DNA of 64,000 nt from Symbiotaphrina buchneri (lineage: Eukaryota; Ascomycota; Symbiotaphrinales; Symbiotaphrinaceae). The DNA lies in contig BCIG01000017.1 of the NCBI GenBank assembly GCA_001599915.1, positions 310,001-374,000 on the forward strand, given 5' to 3'. The notes below the pieces were generated by a model, which saw only the letters and a list, made by a program, of their open reading frames with translations, was not told where the DNA came from and did no database searches. Below, piece after piece: positions 1 through 9,301 of the stretch. Numbering within the stretch: the stretch's first letter is position 1; each line of letters starts with the position of its first letter. A program made the position numbers and the translations under genes.

Positions 1-148
1 AAAAAGGTAAGTTAGTTAGAATACAATTATTTCTTGTGTTTTAGTTAAACTATCATTTTATATCTTTTAACACTTTTAGTTTATTATTCTTCTATAGTTT
101 TACCATTATAGAACCTAAGGTCAGGCTTGTCATTGGTATGGTATATAC

Positions 149-1078
149 CAGGCTTGTCATTGGTATGGTATATATGACCAAATACGAATATATCTGATAA
201 CACCAGTGTTAGATATGGTCTGGTATCAACTTTTGGTACCAGTGGTACTTATTCATGATACCATATTCTACCAGTGTTAAATGTGGTATAATACCAGATT
301 ACCAGATTAAAAAAATAAGATAAAGAAATTTTTTCTTTTGGAAATATCATTTTTAAAGGGATATAGAACTAGAACTTGGTAAGTTCTGTGACTATATTTA
401 TAGTAACAAGCTATACCTAATTGGGTTTGATGTATAAGGTGGTTTGTATTGGTGTGTATTAACGTGTATTAGTGTGTATTAGTATACATTAATGTGTATT
501 AGTGTGTATTAGTGTGTATTAGTGTGTATTAGCATGTAGTATTAGCACGTATTAGTTTGTATTAGTATGTTTTACCAATTGTTAGTACTTATAAATACAA
601 GGTAAGCTAAGTCCAAATAGATGGGTTGGTTGGAATATGATCATATTTTATATTTTCTTAAATTCTAACCAAGTTGTTCTAAGTCCTTTTTACACTTTCA
701 ACTTGTTGTTACCCTGTAGTTCATAGTTACTGTAAAATCTAAAAGCTAGAAAATGATAATATCTTAACTATTCCTAATTGGATTTTGAAATTTTAAAAAG
801 GGTATTATTCAACAATAAATTTGTTATATAACAGTATTTTTATTATTTTAAAAGGTTGATTATGTATAGAGATAAAATCAAGTTTTGCTTAAAGTTACTT
901 ACTAAATGCTTAATCAACTATATAAGTAATACATAATGAATACTTGGTGGTAGTATTTATATTCATAACTAATGGTATCTGGTAGTAGGGGTTTGAACTA
1001 CCATATATAGTCAAGTTTCTTGACAGGTAAGCTTAAAATGTTGAAATACCATACCATACTATAACAACAACAAGCCTG
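149..1078 (+). mobile_element. Non-autonomous hAT-like element, copy 1
   Basis: AT-rich element bounded by inverted termini of the form CAGGCTTGTCATTGGTATGG on the left and its complement (ending CAACAAGCCTG) on the right. It is collinear with copy 2 (1291-2557) and with the reverse complement of copy 3 (2839-3686). Shared internal blocks include the TGGTACCAGTGGTACTTA stretch, the GGTAAGCTA...TTGGTTGGAATATGATCAT block and the ATACTTGGTGGTAGTATT block. It has no coding capacity. It is longer than the others mainly because of an expanded GTGTATTAGT array. A second partial left terminus lies just upstream at 122-148 and further terminus remnants at 1087-1135, so the ends are nested and no clean target duplication is seen here. 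Its heavy TpA richness is what repeat-induced point mutation would leave (inference). Confidence 0.7.
430..560. repeat. GTGTATTAGT tandem array
   Basis: About ten degenerate 10-bp units (GTGTATTAGT and one- or two-base variants such as GTATACATTA and GCATGTAGTA) stand head to tail inside copy 1 of the hAT-like element. Copies 2 and 3 carry only a few units at the same place (around 1590-1630, and around 3355-3400 inverted), so the array has expanded or contracted since the copies separated. Confidence 0.75.
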
Positions 1079-1290
1079 AATACTGGTATAGTATATTTAT
1101 AACTAATGGTATATACTATACTAACAACAAGCCTAAACCTGTTTATTGAGCTTTAACTGTATAATCCTTTCAAAAACAGTAATTTCAAACAGAAAAACTT
1201 ATAACATTATTTGGTTATTAGTAAAACAAAACCAAATTAAAACCCAGTGATTTTTAATTAAAAACTGAAAAACCAAACTACCTTATAAAT

Positions 1291-2557
1291 CAAGCTTGTT
1301 GTTGGTATGGTATATACCACTAAATACAAATATACCACACCAGTGTTAGATATGGTCTAGTATCAACTTTTGGTACCAGTGGTACTTAGTTATGATACCA
1401 TATTCTACCGGCGTTAAATGTGGTATAATACTAGATTACCAGATCAAAAAGATAAGATAAGAAATTTTTTTCTTTTGGAAATGCTATTTTTGGAAGGGGT
1501 ATAGAACTAGAGCTTGGTAAGTTCTGTTAACATATTTGTCAGCATATACTATACCTAATTGGGTTTAGTTTACAAGGTGGCTTGCATTAGTGTACACTAG
1601 TGTATATTAGTGTATATTAGTTTACATTAGTGTGTTTTATTATTTGTTAGTGTTTATAAATACAAGGTAAGCTAGGTTCAAATAGGAAGGTTGGTTGGAA
1701 TATGATCATATTTCATATTTTCTTTGAATTCTAACTGAGCTGTTGTTCTAAGTTCTTTTTGCACTTCTAACTGTGAAAAGGTATAATAGCACAAGGAATA
1801 CAGCTTGGAGCGGTGTGAATATAGAAGCAGGTGTGAATGCTGATTGAATTGCTTACTATCTACCTGGGGGTTTTACGTCTCTTTTATAGATGTGAATAAG
1901 AGATAATTTTTACAACTGGAATGTTCTAGCATGCTTGGTAATCTTGTTGATTACCAATGCTTTGTAATGCTTACAAATGCTTGGTCATCTGCTGATTACA
2001 AAGCATATTGAATGTTCTAAAAACTTCCAGGAATTTTTATAGGCTTCTAGAAACTTCTATAGGCTTCCATGGGTTTCCATGGACTTCTGGCTTTTTGCCA
2101 CGTTCCACATTCACGCCCTACCGTGGTTTCTAGAGCTTTTCAGGATAGTAGCGTTTATTATCGCTTACTATTTAACACCAACTTGTTGTTATCCTGCAGT
2201 TCCTGGCCACTGTAGGACTTCAAAACAGGAAAATGTTAATATCTTAACCATTCCTGATCGGATTTTGAAATTTAAAAAAAGTATTACTTAGTAAAGAATT
2301 TGCTATATAACATTAGTTTTATTATTTTAAAAGGTTGATTATTCACCAAGATAAAATTAAGTTTCACTTAAAGTTGTTTATTAAGCGCTTAGTAAACAGT
2401 ATAAATAATATATAATGAATACTTGGTGGTAGTATCCGTATTTATAACTAGTGGTATCTGGTACTAGGGGTCTGAACTACCATATGTATTTAAGTTTCTT
2501 GGCAAACAAGCCTAAAAGGTCCAAATACCATACCATACCCTACCAACGGCAAGCCTG
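1291..2557 (+). mobile_element. Non-autonomous hAT-like element, copy 2 (carries a nested solo LTR)
   Basis: Same family as copy 1, with termini CAAGCTTGTTGTTGGTATGG and, on the right, the complement of CAGGCTTGCCGTTGGTAGGG. It is flanked by a perfect 8-bp direct repeat TTATAAAT (1283-1290 and 2558-2565). An 8-bp duplication together with CAGG-type inverted termini is the hallmark of hAT superfamily insertions (family knowledge). Removing the nested LTR and its 5-bp duplication leaves about 856 bp, close to copy 3 (848 bp). No transposase reading frame is present, so mobility would have depended on a partner elsewhere. The nested insertion shows this copy predates the LTR element's arrival. 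Confidence 0.8.
1772..2177 (-). mobile_element. Solo LTR of an LTR retrotransposon (fossil)
   Basis: A 406-bp block present in copy 2 of the hAT-like element but absent from copies 1 and 3 at the corresponding point. It begins TGTGAAAAGG and ends TTTAACA, giving the TG...CA ends of an LTR, and is flanked by near-identical 5-bp repeats (1767-1771 and 2178-2182), the duplication size used by Ty1/copia and Ty3/gypsy integrases. No internal gag-pol region and no second LTR accompany it, so it is the remnant left by LTR-LTR recombination. Strand is a guess. It is less AT-rich than the surrounding element, which suggests it is the younger of the two. Whether it is copia or gypsy cannot be decided from the LTR alone. 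Confidence 0.75.
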
Positions 2558-2838
2558 TTATAAATCTTAACAATTGGGTCTTAAAAAGTTAAAAACCAAA
2601 CCAAACTATACTAATAACAAGTCTGGATAAAAGATAAAAACTTGTTTATCCTTATTAAATTTCCTTTTGGTTAATTCCTGGAATTCTGCTAGATCTTATT
2701 AAATAATTCTATAAAAACATTTTTCTCTGATTATATCTGGTTTTATTCAGTTTTTAAATTATTATTTTATTGATTAAAGAAATTGTCAAATTAAATTAAC
2801 TGGTTTTCTAGTATTAAATTATAATTATACATATTAAC

Positions 2839-3686
2839 CAGGCTTGTTGTTAGTATGGTGTGATATGGTACTTTGACCTTTAAAGCTTGTCTGTTAAGAA
2901 ACTTAACTACATGTGGTAGTTCAGATCCCTAGTACCAGATACCACTAGTTATGAATACAAATACTACCACCAAGTATTTATTGTAAATTATTTATACTGT
3001 TTACTAAGCATTTAATAAACAACTTTAAGTAAAACCTAATTTTATATTGGTAAATAATCAACATTTTATATAAAAAAACATGGTTGTATAACAAATTCTT
3101 TGCTAAGTAATACCTTTTTTAAATTTTAAAACCCGATTAGGAATGGTTGAGATATCATCATTTTCTAGCTCCTAAAATCTATGGTGGCCAGGAACTACAA
3201 GAATCAAGATAACAACAAGCTGGAAGTATAAAAAGGACTTGGAACAACAGTTTGGTTAGAATTCAAAAAAATACAAAATACAATCGTATTCCAACCAACC
3301 TGTCTATTTGGACCTAGCTTACCTTGTATTTATAAGCACTAACAAATAGTAAAACACACTAATGCATACTAATGTAAACTAATACAGATTAATACAAGCC
3401 ACCTTGTATATTAAACCTGATTAGATATAGCTTACTACTATAAATATAGTAACAGAACTTACCGAGTGCTAGTTCTATGCCCCTTCCAAAAACAATAATC
3501 CTAAAAGTTTTTTTTCTTATCTTATCTTTTTAATCTGGTGATCTGGTATTATACCACATTTAACGCTGGTAGAATATGGTATCATGACTAAGTACCACTG
3601 GTACCAAAAGTTGATACCAGGCCATATTTAGCACCGGTGTGGTATATTTGTATTCAGTGGTATATACCATACCAACGACAAGCCTG
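2839..3686 (-). mobile_element. Non-autonomous hAT-like element, copy 3 (inverted)
   Basis: Reverse-complement copy of the same family: it opens CAGGCTTGTTGTTAGTATGG and closes ACCATACCAACGACAAGCCTG. All internal blocks of copies 1 and 2 recur in inverted order, including the GATCATATTCCAACC-type block near 3283-3300 and the ACCACTGGTACCAAAAG block near 3593-3611. It lacks the solo LTR. No matching 8-bp flanks are seen, so the ends may have been rearranged. Together with copy 2 it forms a large inverted repeat with a spacer of about 280 bp. Partial termini of the same family continue at 3760-3845. Confidence 0.7.
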
Positions 3687-3847
3687 GATTGGTATTAGGA
3701 TCTGGACTACAGTCTACCATATCCACTCAAGCATCTTGTTGGTTGAACTGGAAAGTTAAAATACCATACCACATTCTACCACTTACAAGCCTCCAACACA
3801 CCAACCTATACCAACGGCAAGCCTGGGCCTTGTCAGGCTTGTCTTTT

Positions 3848-4323
3848 GGTAATCGGTAATGGCACACCCCTGTTTTTGGTAACTGCACAGTGCACACCCC
3901 TTTCATACAAAAAAGCGTGGACCGTACAGACTAATCCTACTTTGATATGCGGATAGATAATTAGATTTGTGAACATGTATATAAGATGGCGTCCTTGACT
4001 ACCCTAATTGATCGATTAATCGGTCTATCCATCACAGAGATAAACCAGATAGATACGATATGATAAGATACGATACGATGTAGATCTACAGTATATCTAA
4101 TATATGTTGCCCTGGATCGGGTTATTGGTTGATCAATCTGTCTGACGGAGATTAAACGGATAGATGAGATACGATTTGGATAGGTTACGATGCTGATATA
4201 CGGACAGATAGATACTATACGATGCAGATAAATGAGATATGCGGATAGATATAATACGATGTAGATTGTAGATGAGACGGGCTTGTGGTAACCAAAAACA
4301 GGGGCGTGCCATTACCGATTACC
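3848..4323. mobile_element. 476-bp MITE with 36-bp terminal inverted repeats
   Basis: The left end (3848-3883, starting GGTAATCGGTAATGGCAC) is repeated almost perfectly in inverted orientation at 4288-4323. The element is flanked by a 9-bp direct repeat TTGTCTTTT (3839-3847 and 4324-4332). Nine-bp duplications with long inverted termini suggest a Mutator-like (MULE) non-autonomous element, although an 8-bp hAT reading of the same flanks is possible. The interior is non-coding and made of degenerate GATAGATACGATACGATG-type units. Its termini are better matched to each other than those of the neighbouring hAT-like copies, so it looks comparatively recent. Confidence 0.8.
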
Positions 4324-4657
4324 TTGTCTTTTAACAACTCGACCTGGGCGTCGGTCTTGGGCCTCTTGGCGGTCGGTGTTTGGAACTTCAAACACGAACG
4401 TGGACTGAATCAACTGCAAGCCTGGAGGCATAACCATATGGTAACGTGTCCAGGGGTAAGGCTGGAGCCTAGGCAACTCTGTACACAACGACCGTTCATG
4501 CTGCTTGATTTTCAAGATCCAATTAGGAGAAGGCCCCCATCCGGGCGGAGCAAATGTAAGCCATGTACGATCTCATCCTCGACGGATGGGTTCTAAAAAG
4601 GAATTTCGGGAGACAAGCTCTTTAGTGTACAATGCAATACACCCCATCCTTTTGAAT
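4324..4657. other. Spacer between MITE and QCR2
   Basis: The first 9 bp are the MITE target duplication. The rest is ordinary-composition DNA that must include the 3' UTR of the minus-strand QCR2 gene. I see no further gene here. Confidence 0.6.
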
Positions 4658-6246
4658 CTACACGTTCAACCCCAGTTCTTCTGCGAATGGCAATACAAAA
4701 AGATCTCCAACAGCAGAAACCGTCGCCTTGCCATCGAGGAGAGCCTTGGCAGCCTAATGATTGATTGTCTTAGCATTTTCAATCAGGGTAATGGGAAGAT
4801 GAAGCACAAACCTTTTTGACTTGTTCCTCAGTCACAGACTGAATGCTCTTGCCAACCTCATCTATTTGGTAAGCCTTGCCTTGTTGTATCAGACCCGCAC
4901 CAGTCAGTTCCAGGCCAACATCAATGGTTTCACCGGATTCCAGAGCCCTGAACTTGGCAGTTGCCACGGCCTTTGTGAAATCTTCCTTGCTAATCTGCCC
5001 GGAGCCCACGCTCTTCAGCGCCTTCACAACCTCACCGGCAGCCTTGGCGACATCCCCTGCCGAACCGTGCAACGTAGTATATAGGAGGCCGGCATCCGAG
5101 TAGGTAGCGTGCGTCGTCGAGACTTTGGCGCCTGGGAAAGCAGCGGATGCTTTAGACAAAATAGAGAAGCCTGGTGACCACTTGATGGATGACTGTCCAC
5201 CGAGAAGAGCGGCTAGGACAGCAATCTCAGGCTTATAGGCGCTCCCAGCGGTGTACGAGCTCGAACCAAGGAAAGCAATAACCATTGTATTTCCCGAGTC
5301 ATGAGCTATGCGTTCCTCACCTCCGAAGTATTTGCTGGGGCCACTTTCCAACTGTGGAACGCCTGCAGGATGGGTGGATCCAAGATCCGAGAAGAACTCG
5401 CCAACCCATTTGGAAAGTTCACTGTGGTCTGCTCCGTTGGCGACCACGGCGATGTTTGGCTTGGCGTATGCGGCTTTCGCGAACTGAGCTATATGCTCGG
5501 AGTCCAAGTATTTCGTCAAGGGAGTGGACGATGTCGGGTTTAGGGGGGTCCCAAGACCACGATGGAATGCGAGTCCATGGGCGGAATTGATAGCTAGGTC
5601 TTTGGTGCTTGCGAGTAAGGCTTTCTGCGACTGTTTGATGATCGGAAACACTTCCTCCTCCAATTCGTATGCTGCCAGTAATTAGATATGCATATTCGGA
5701 GACAGATCGTACATGCGTACTAGTGTATCTGGTCTTTGAAGCGACCTCTCCCAACAATTCCACAAAGTATGGCAGATCGTCACGCAAGAACCTAGCTTGC
5801 AGGACAAGGTTCTCTCTGGAGTGATAGGCGTTCAACTCCCCACCGAGCAGCTCGACTTCACGGGTGATTCGAAGAGTCGACCGCTTCTCAGTCCGCTATG
5901 CACAAGTCAGCATCTGGTCTCATAGAAAAGGCCAGATCGGGCTCCGATGGATCCGCGAAGGTGGAAGTTGTTCTACCTTGAAAGCAAATCTCTCCAGAGC
6001 ATCCGAGAAACCGGGCAATGCTTGATAGCGAGTACCAGCTTTGGCAACAAGGGCTACAGTGGTGGTAGGCCCTGCCAAGTTCCGAGAGGCAACATTGATG
6101 CCTTCCACCTTGCCGATTTCATATTGAAAGCTGCCGGAGGCCGGAGCTGCTAGTCCTCGACGACTGGTCACTGTTGGGTTCCGAGGACGACAATGTGCCC
6201 GGAGAGCGGCACCAGCACCCCGGCGGATCGTGGAAGGGGAAACCAT
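4658..6246 (-). CDS. qcr2: Cytochrome b-c1 complex subunit 2 (core protein II)
   Basis: Nuclear-encoded core subunit of respiratory complex III in the mitochondrial inner membrane. Exons on the minus strand: 5977-6246, 5721-5895, 4812-5671, 4658-4753. Phases close to 1401 nt, 466 aa. The N-terminus is Arg/Ser-rich (TIRRGAGAALRAH), as expected of a mitochondrial presequence. Two M16-metallopeptidase-like halves follow, with family stretches such as TREVELLGGELNAYHSREN and SKWVGEFFSDLG. The HxxEH zinc motif of true processing peptidases is absent (LERFAFKRTEK at that site), as usual for core II. The last exon reads AAKALLDGKATVSAVGDL and ends ELGLNV. I chose the ATG at 6246 because the presequence begins there; an in-frame upstream start at 6297 is possible. 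It is divergent from RPC82 across a 364-bp shared promoter. Confidence 0.93.
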
Positions 6247-6610
6247 GATGCTGTGGGAGGTGATGGAGGAAGATGGGATTCTGCACGGCGCAGCCAATTG
6301 GAGCGTTGATTATTCGAGGGGTGCTTTGGTCATGAAATGAAGCTTTTCGACCATCGTCGGAGACACGGCGCTTAGTCATCCACCTCGCCTAAAAAAAGGT
6401 CTCCATGCACAAAATATATCACAACTTTGCGATCCCGCAGCGCTGTTGACACCCACGCCCTCAAGAGAGCAGAGACACAAGGCCCGAAGCGCCGCTGCCG
6501 CCGACGCCGAGAAGCCTTTTCCATACCAGACGCACCCATGAATCGCCCGCTACGGTAGCCGCAGTGGACCGTCTAGAGAGCTTGGGACAGCCTCTAGATC
6601 CCACCTCACA
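6247..6610. promoter_or_regulatory. Divergent promoter QCR2 / RPC82
   Basis: 364 bp separate two divergently transcribed start codons, so both promoters and 5' UTRs must fit here. An inverted CCAAT pentamer lies near 6293-6298, close to the QCR2 start. CCAAT is the HAP-complex site often found at respiratory genes, but one pentamer is weak evidence. Confidence 0.5.
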
Positions 6611-8920
6611 ATGTCTCACGTATGCTTCCAGTCTGGTGCATCAGAACCTGCTGCCGTACCTGGTATGACTGACCTTTGAGCGCTTCAGCATGCTTCAGAG
6701 CTCTGCACACTCCTTGTGAATGAAATCTATGGAGAATTGTCCTCAGTACGTTCGCAATGCATCCTCCGCCTTGGGCAATCGCTTTCGTACTGTACTCGCT
6801 GCCCTTCCTCTGGTCACTGTCGGTATCGCAGGAGTTGGACAGCCGCATCTCACTTACATGAGTCCGTTGCTACTTCTGTATGCTGACTTCTTGGCTTCAA
6901 GCGGGTATTTTCGGTTCTTCTCCTCCATGGCCGTCTTCCCCTTCCACGGTTGATTCAACACGCGCATCTGCCGCCTCGTCAGCTAAAACATGGCCTCGCG
7001 GTCCTCATACAGCAACATTTTGTCTTGCACTATCATTTCGAAAACCAGACCTTCTATGAAGCAGATTGGAAGAGCGCTTACTCTCTAATCCGAGCTGGAG
7101 GGTTGATCAAGCTGGTCGAAGATAGGTTCGGAGAGACAGCGAAGGTGTTAGTCTCGGATCTTCTAACCTTGGGGCATGCGAGAGTGGGGGATCTGAGGGA
7201 GGCATATGGGTTTCACCAGCATGATGGCAGGGCCAGCTTTAAAAACGATGTTTACCATATGCGTGGCGATCAAGTCAAACCCGGGATGGGCCAGATAAAA
7301 TCGCCTCAGCACCTGCACTCTACGCTGGGTACACTGTTGCAGGCCGGGTTTGTCACAGAGGTAACCAGGACTCATTTTCGACCGATGGCGGACAGTCGGG
7401 CTGAAGCTGAGCGTTTGACGCTGGTCAATGATTATCAAGGGGTGATTAAGGCAAAGGACAAAGATGAATTTCGTGCCAAAGTCAACGCAAAGCTGGCTGA
7501 ATGGAGAGACTCGAAAAGCCTTACTCCAGCTGATATCGGCTCCACGGCGAGGCCCTCGAAACGAAGAAGGGCGAGTCCGGAACCTCGGGCCGGTGTCAAG
7601 AGATTGAAAATGGTCAATGGCGTGCCAAACGGCGTCAATTGCCATTACGACCATGACATTTCCTCTGGATCTATAGAGCTCGACGTATGCTGCTGCCATG
7701 TCTATTATATTGCTTCTGTCTAATACGATGGCTAGGAAAATCTCGTCGTTCGGGTGAGCTACGAAAAGTATGTAGTGTTCTGCAGGAACCGCCGTCTGGT
7801 CGATTGGTCGAAAACCTGCATAGGCGAAGCTACTTCATTAGTATACGCCGAGGTATTAGAGCGGTTGCAAGATAGGATACCGCGATGTCGAGACGACCTG
7901 CTTCACTGGGGAGATGATGCTGAAGAAGTCGACAAAGAAGCTGATAGCTCCGGACCTTCAATCAGTACCCTTGAGATCTCTCGCAGTTTGAAAGCGGACG
8001 TGGATCTCGGTGCCGCTATCGCGAGCGTGAGGGCAGGGGATGTCGATACGTCATCCTCGAATAACATGCGATCTGGTAAGAGGAGCGGGGAGAACGCCGA
8101 AGATGATTCGGCGGATTTCGGATATGTCAGTCCGGATCAAAGCGAAGATGACCAGTCTGAGGACGAAGAAAAGCGCCTCACCACGGACGGTGATGAGCCC
8201 GATATTGCCATAGGAACTCCAGACGTTGAATCAACATCTACAGGCCCGGCAATTCTCGGCCAATCAAAGCTGTCGGGTGACAGGGGACATCGCATGATGG
8301 AGATTAAGCAGCATCTTCGGTTACTGGCAGAAGATCCTCGGGGGTTCGTAACATTGACTGGACACAGTGGGCTTGGGGAGTGGAAAGTCAAATTCCGCAG
8401 CTTGGTGAAAGCATTGATACTCCATGAAGTTGAGAATGTTATCGCGCAGCGCTTCGGTAACGCAGCGCTCCGGATTATACGAATTCTGCACATGAAAGGA
8501 AAGTTGGAAGAACGCCAAGTTCATCAGCTGAGCCTCCTGCAACTTCGAGACGTCCGGGCCATCCTCACCGCTATGCAAGCAACAGGCCACGTGGAGATCC
8601 AAGAAGTGCCCCGTGATAACAGCCGCCAACCAAGCAGGACGACATACCTCTGGTTCTTCGACGAGGAACGGTGCCGGCAATTGATACTTGAAGAGGCATA
8701 CAAATCAATGTCCCGGTGCTTGCAGCGAGTTGGGGAGGAGAAAAAGGAGGTGCAGAGCGTTATCGACAAAGCCGAGCGAAGTGATGTCGTCGGCAAGGAA
8801 GACAAGTATCTCAGTCCACACGAGCGGTCCGCACTGCAGGGGTGGAAGGAAAGGGAAGAGCGATTACTGGGTGAGATAGGCCGTCTGGACGCGCTGGTCG
8901 GTCTCCTCAATGACTTCTGA
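6611..8920 (+). CDS. rpc82: DNA-directed RNA polymerase III subunit RPC82 (RPC3)
   Basis: Pol III-specific subunit of the RPC82-RPC34-RPC31 initiation subcomplex, acting on tRNA, 5S and U6 genes in the nucleus. Exons: 6611-6619 (ATG TCT CAC only), 6689-6745, 6902-7684, 7736-8920, totalling 2034 nt and 677 aa. The first helix region reads ASELCTLLVNEIYGEL, then RVFSVLLLHGRLPLPRLIQH and PPRQLKHGLAVLIQQHFVLH, matching the N-terminal winged-helix part of the family. The C-terminal part carries the remaining winged helices (VIAQRFGNAALRIIRILHMK) and a final coiled coil (LQRVGEEKKEVQSVIDKAER). A basic RRASPEPRAGVKR stretch and an acidic EDDQSEDEEK stretch are interspersed. The 9-nt first exon is supported by phase and by the conserved ELCTLL sequence directly after it. 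RPC2, another Pol III subunit, lies 27 kb away. Confidence 0.9.
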
Positions 8921-9301
8921 TGAGTGTGCGAGGTTTTTGACACGATTCCGGGGCATTAAATTCTGCTGTTGCTTTACGTCTCACATTTTGGCATAGTTTA
9001 TGGCGTTTTGCATGTGCACGGGCGCCCGTCAGTTGATACACCCACGCCCTTGAATGGCGGATATTCACTTGCGCGCGGCGTTTGGAGGACGCTGCAGTGG
9101 GCTTAGTACGGACTCGATCTAGATAGAGGAGACCCGTCTTTCGAGGGAAGCCGTCCATAACAGGAACGGAAATGACACGGAACCATTATCAATATGACGT
9201 CGTGGTATGCCAATGAGCCTCGAAACGGTGAGACGGCTTCAAAGGCGGAGGCCGGTGGTAGAGCTGGACCGAGCCTATCATAACAAAGTAAATTCTAAGG
9301 A
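8921..9301. other. Convergent 3' spacer
   Basis: 381 bp between the stop of RPC82 (+) and the stop of the WD40 gene (-), so it holds both 3' UTRs. No other structure recognised. Confidence 0.6.

Noticed and set aside
2079-2291. 70-codon open frame in the repeat block
   Set aside because: It straddles the solo LTR and the hAT-like element, is not conserved-looking, and is explained by repeat sequence.
4285-4819. Small open frames on both strands between the MITE and QCR2
   Set aside because: They overlap the MITE terminus and the QCR2 3' end and show no recognisable protein features.
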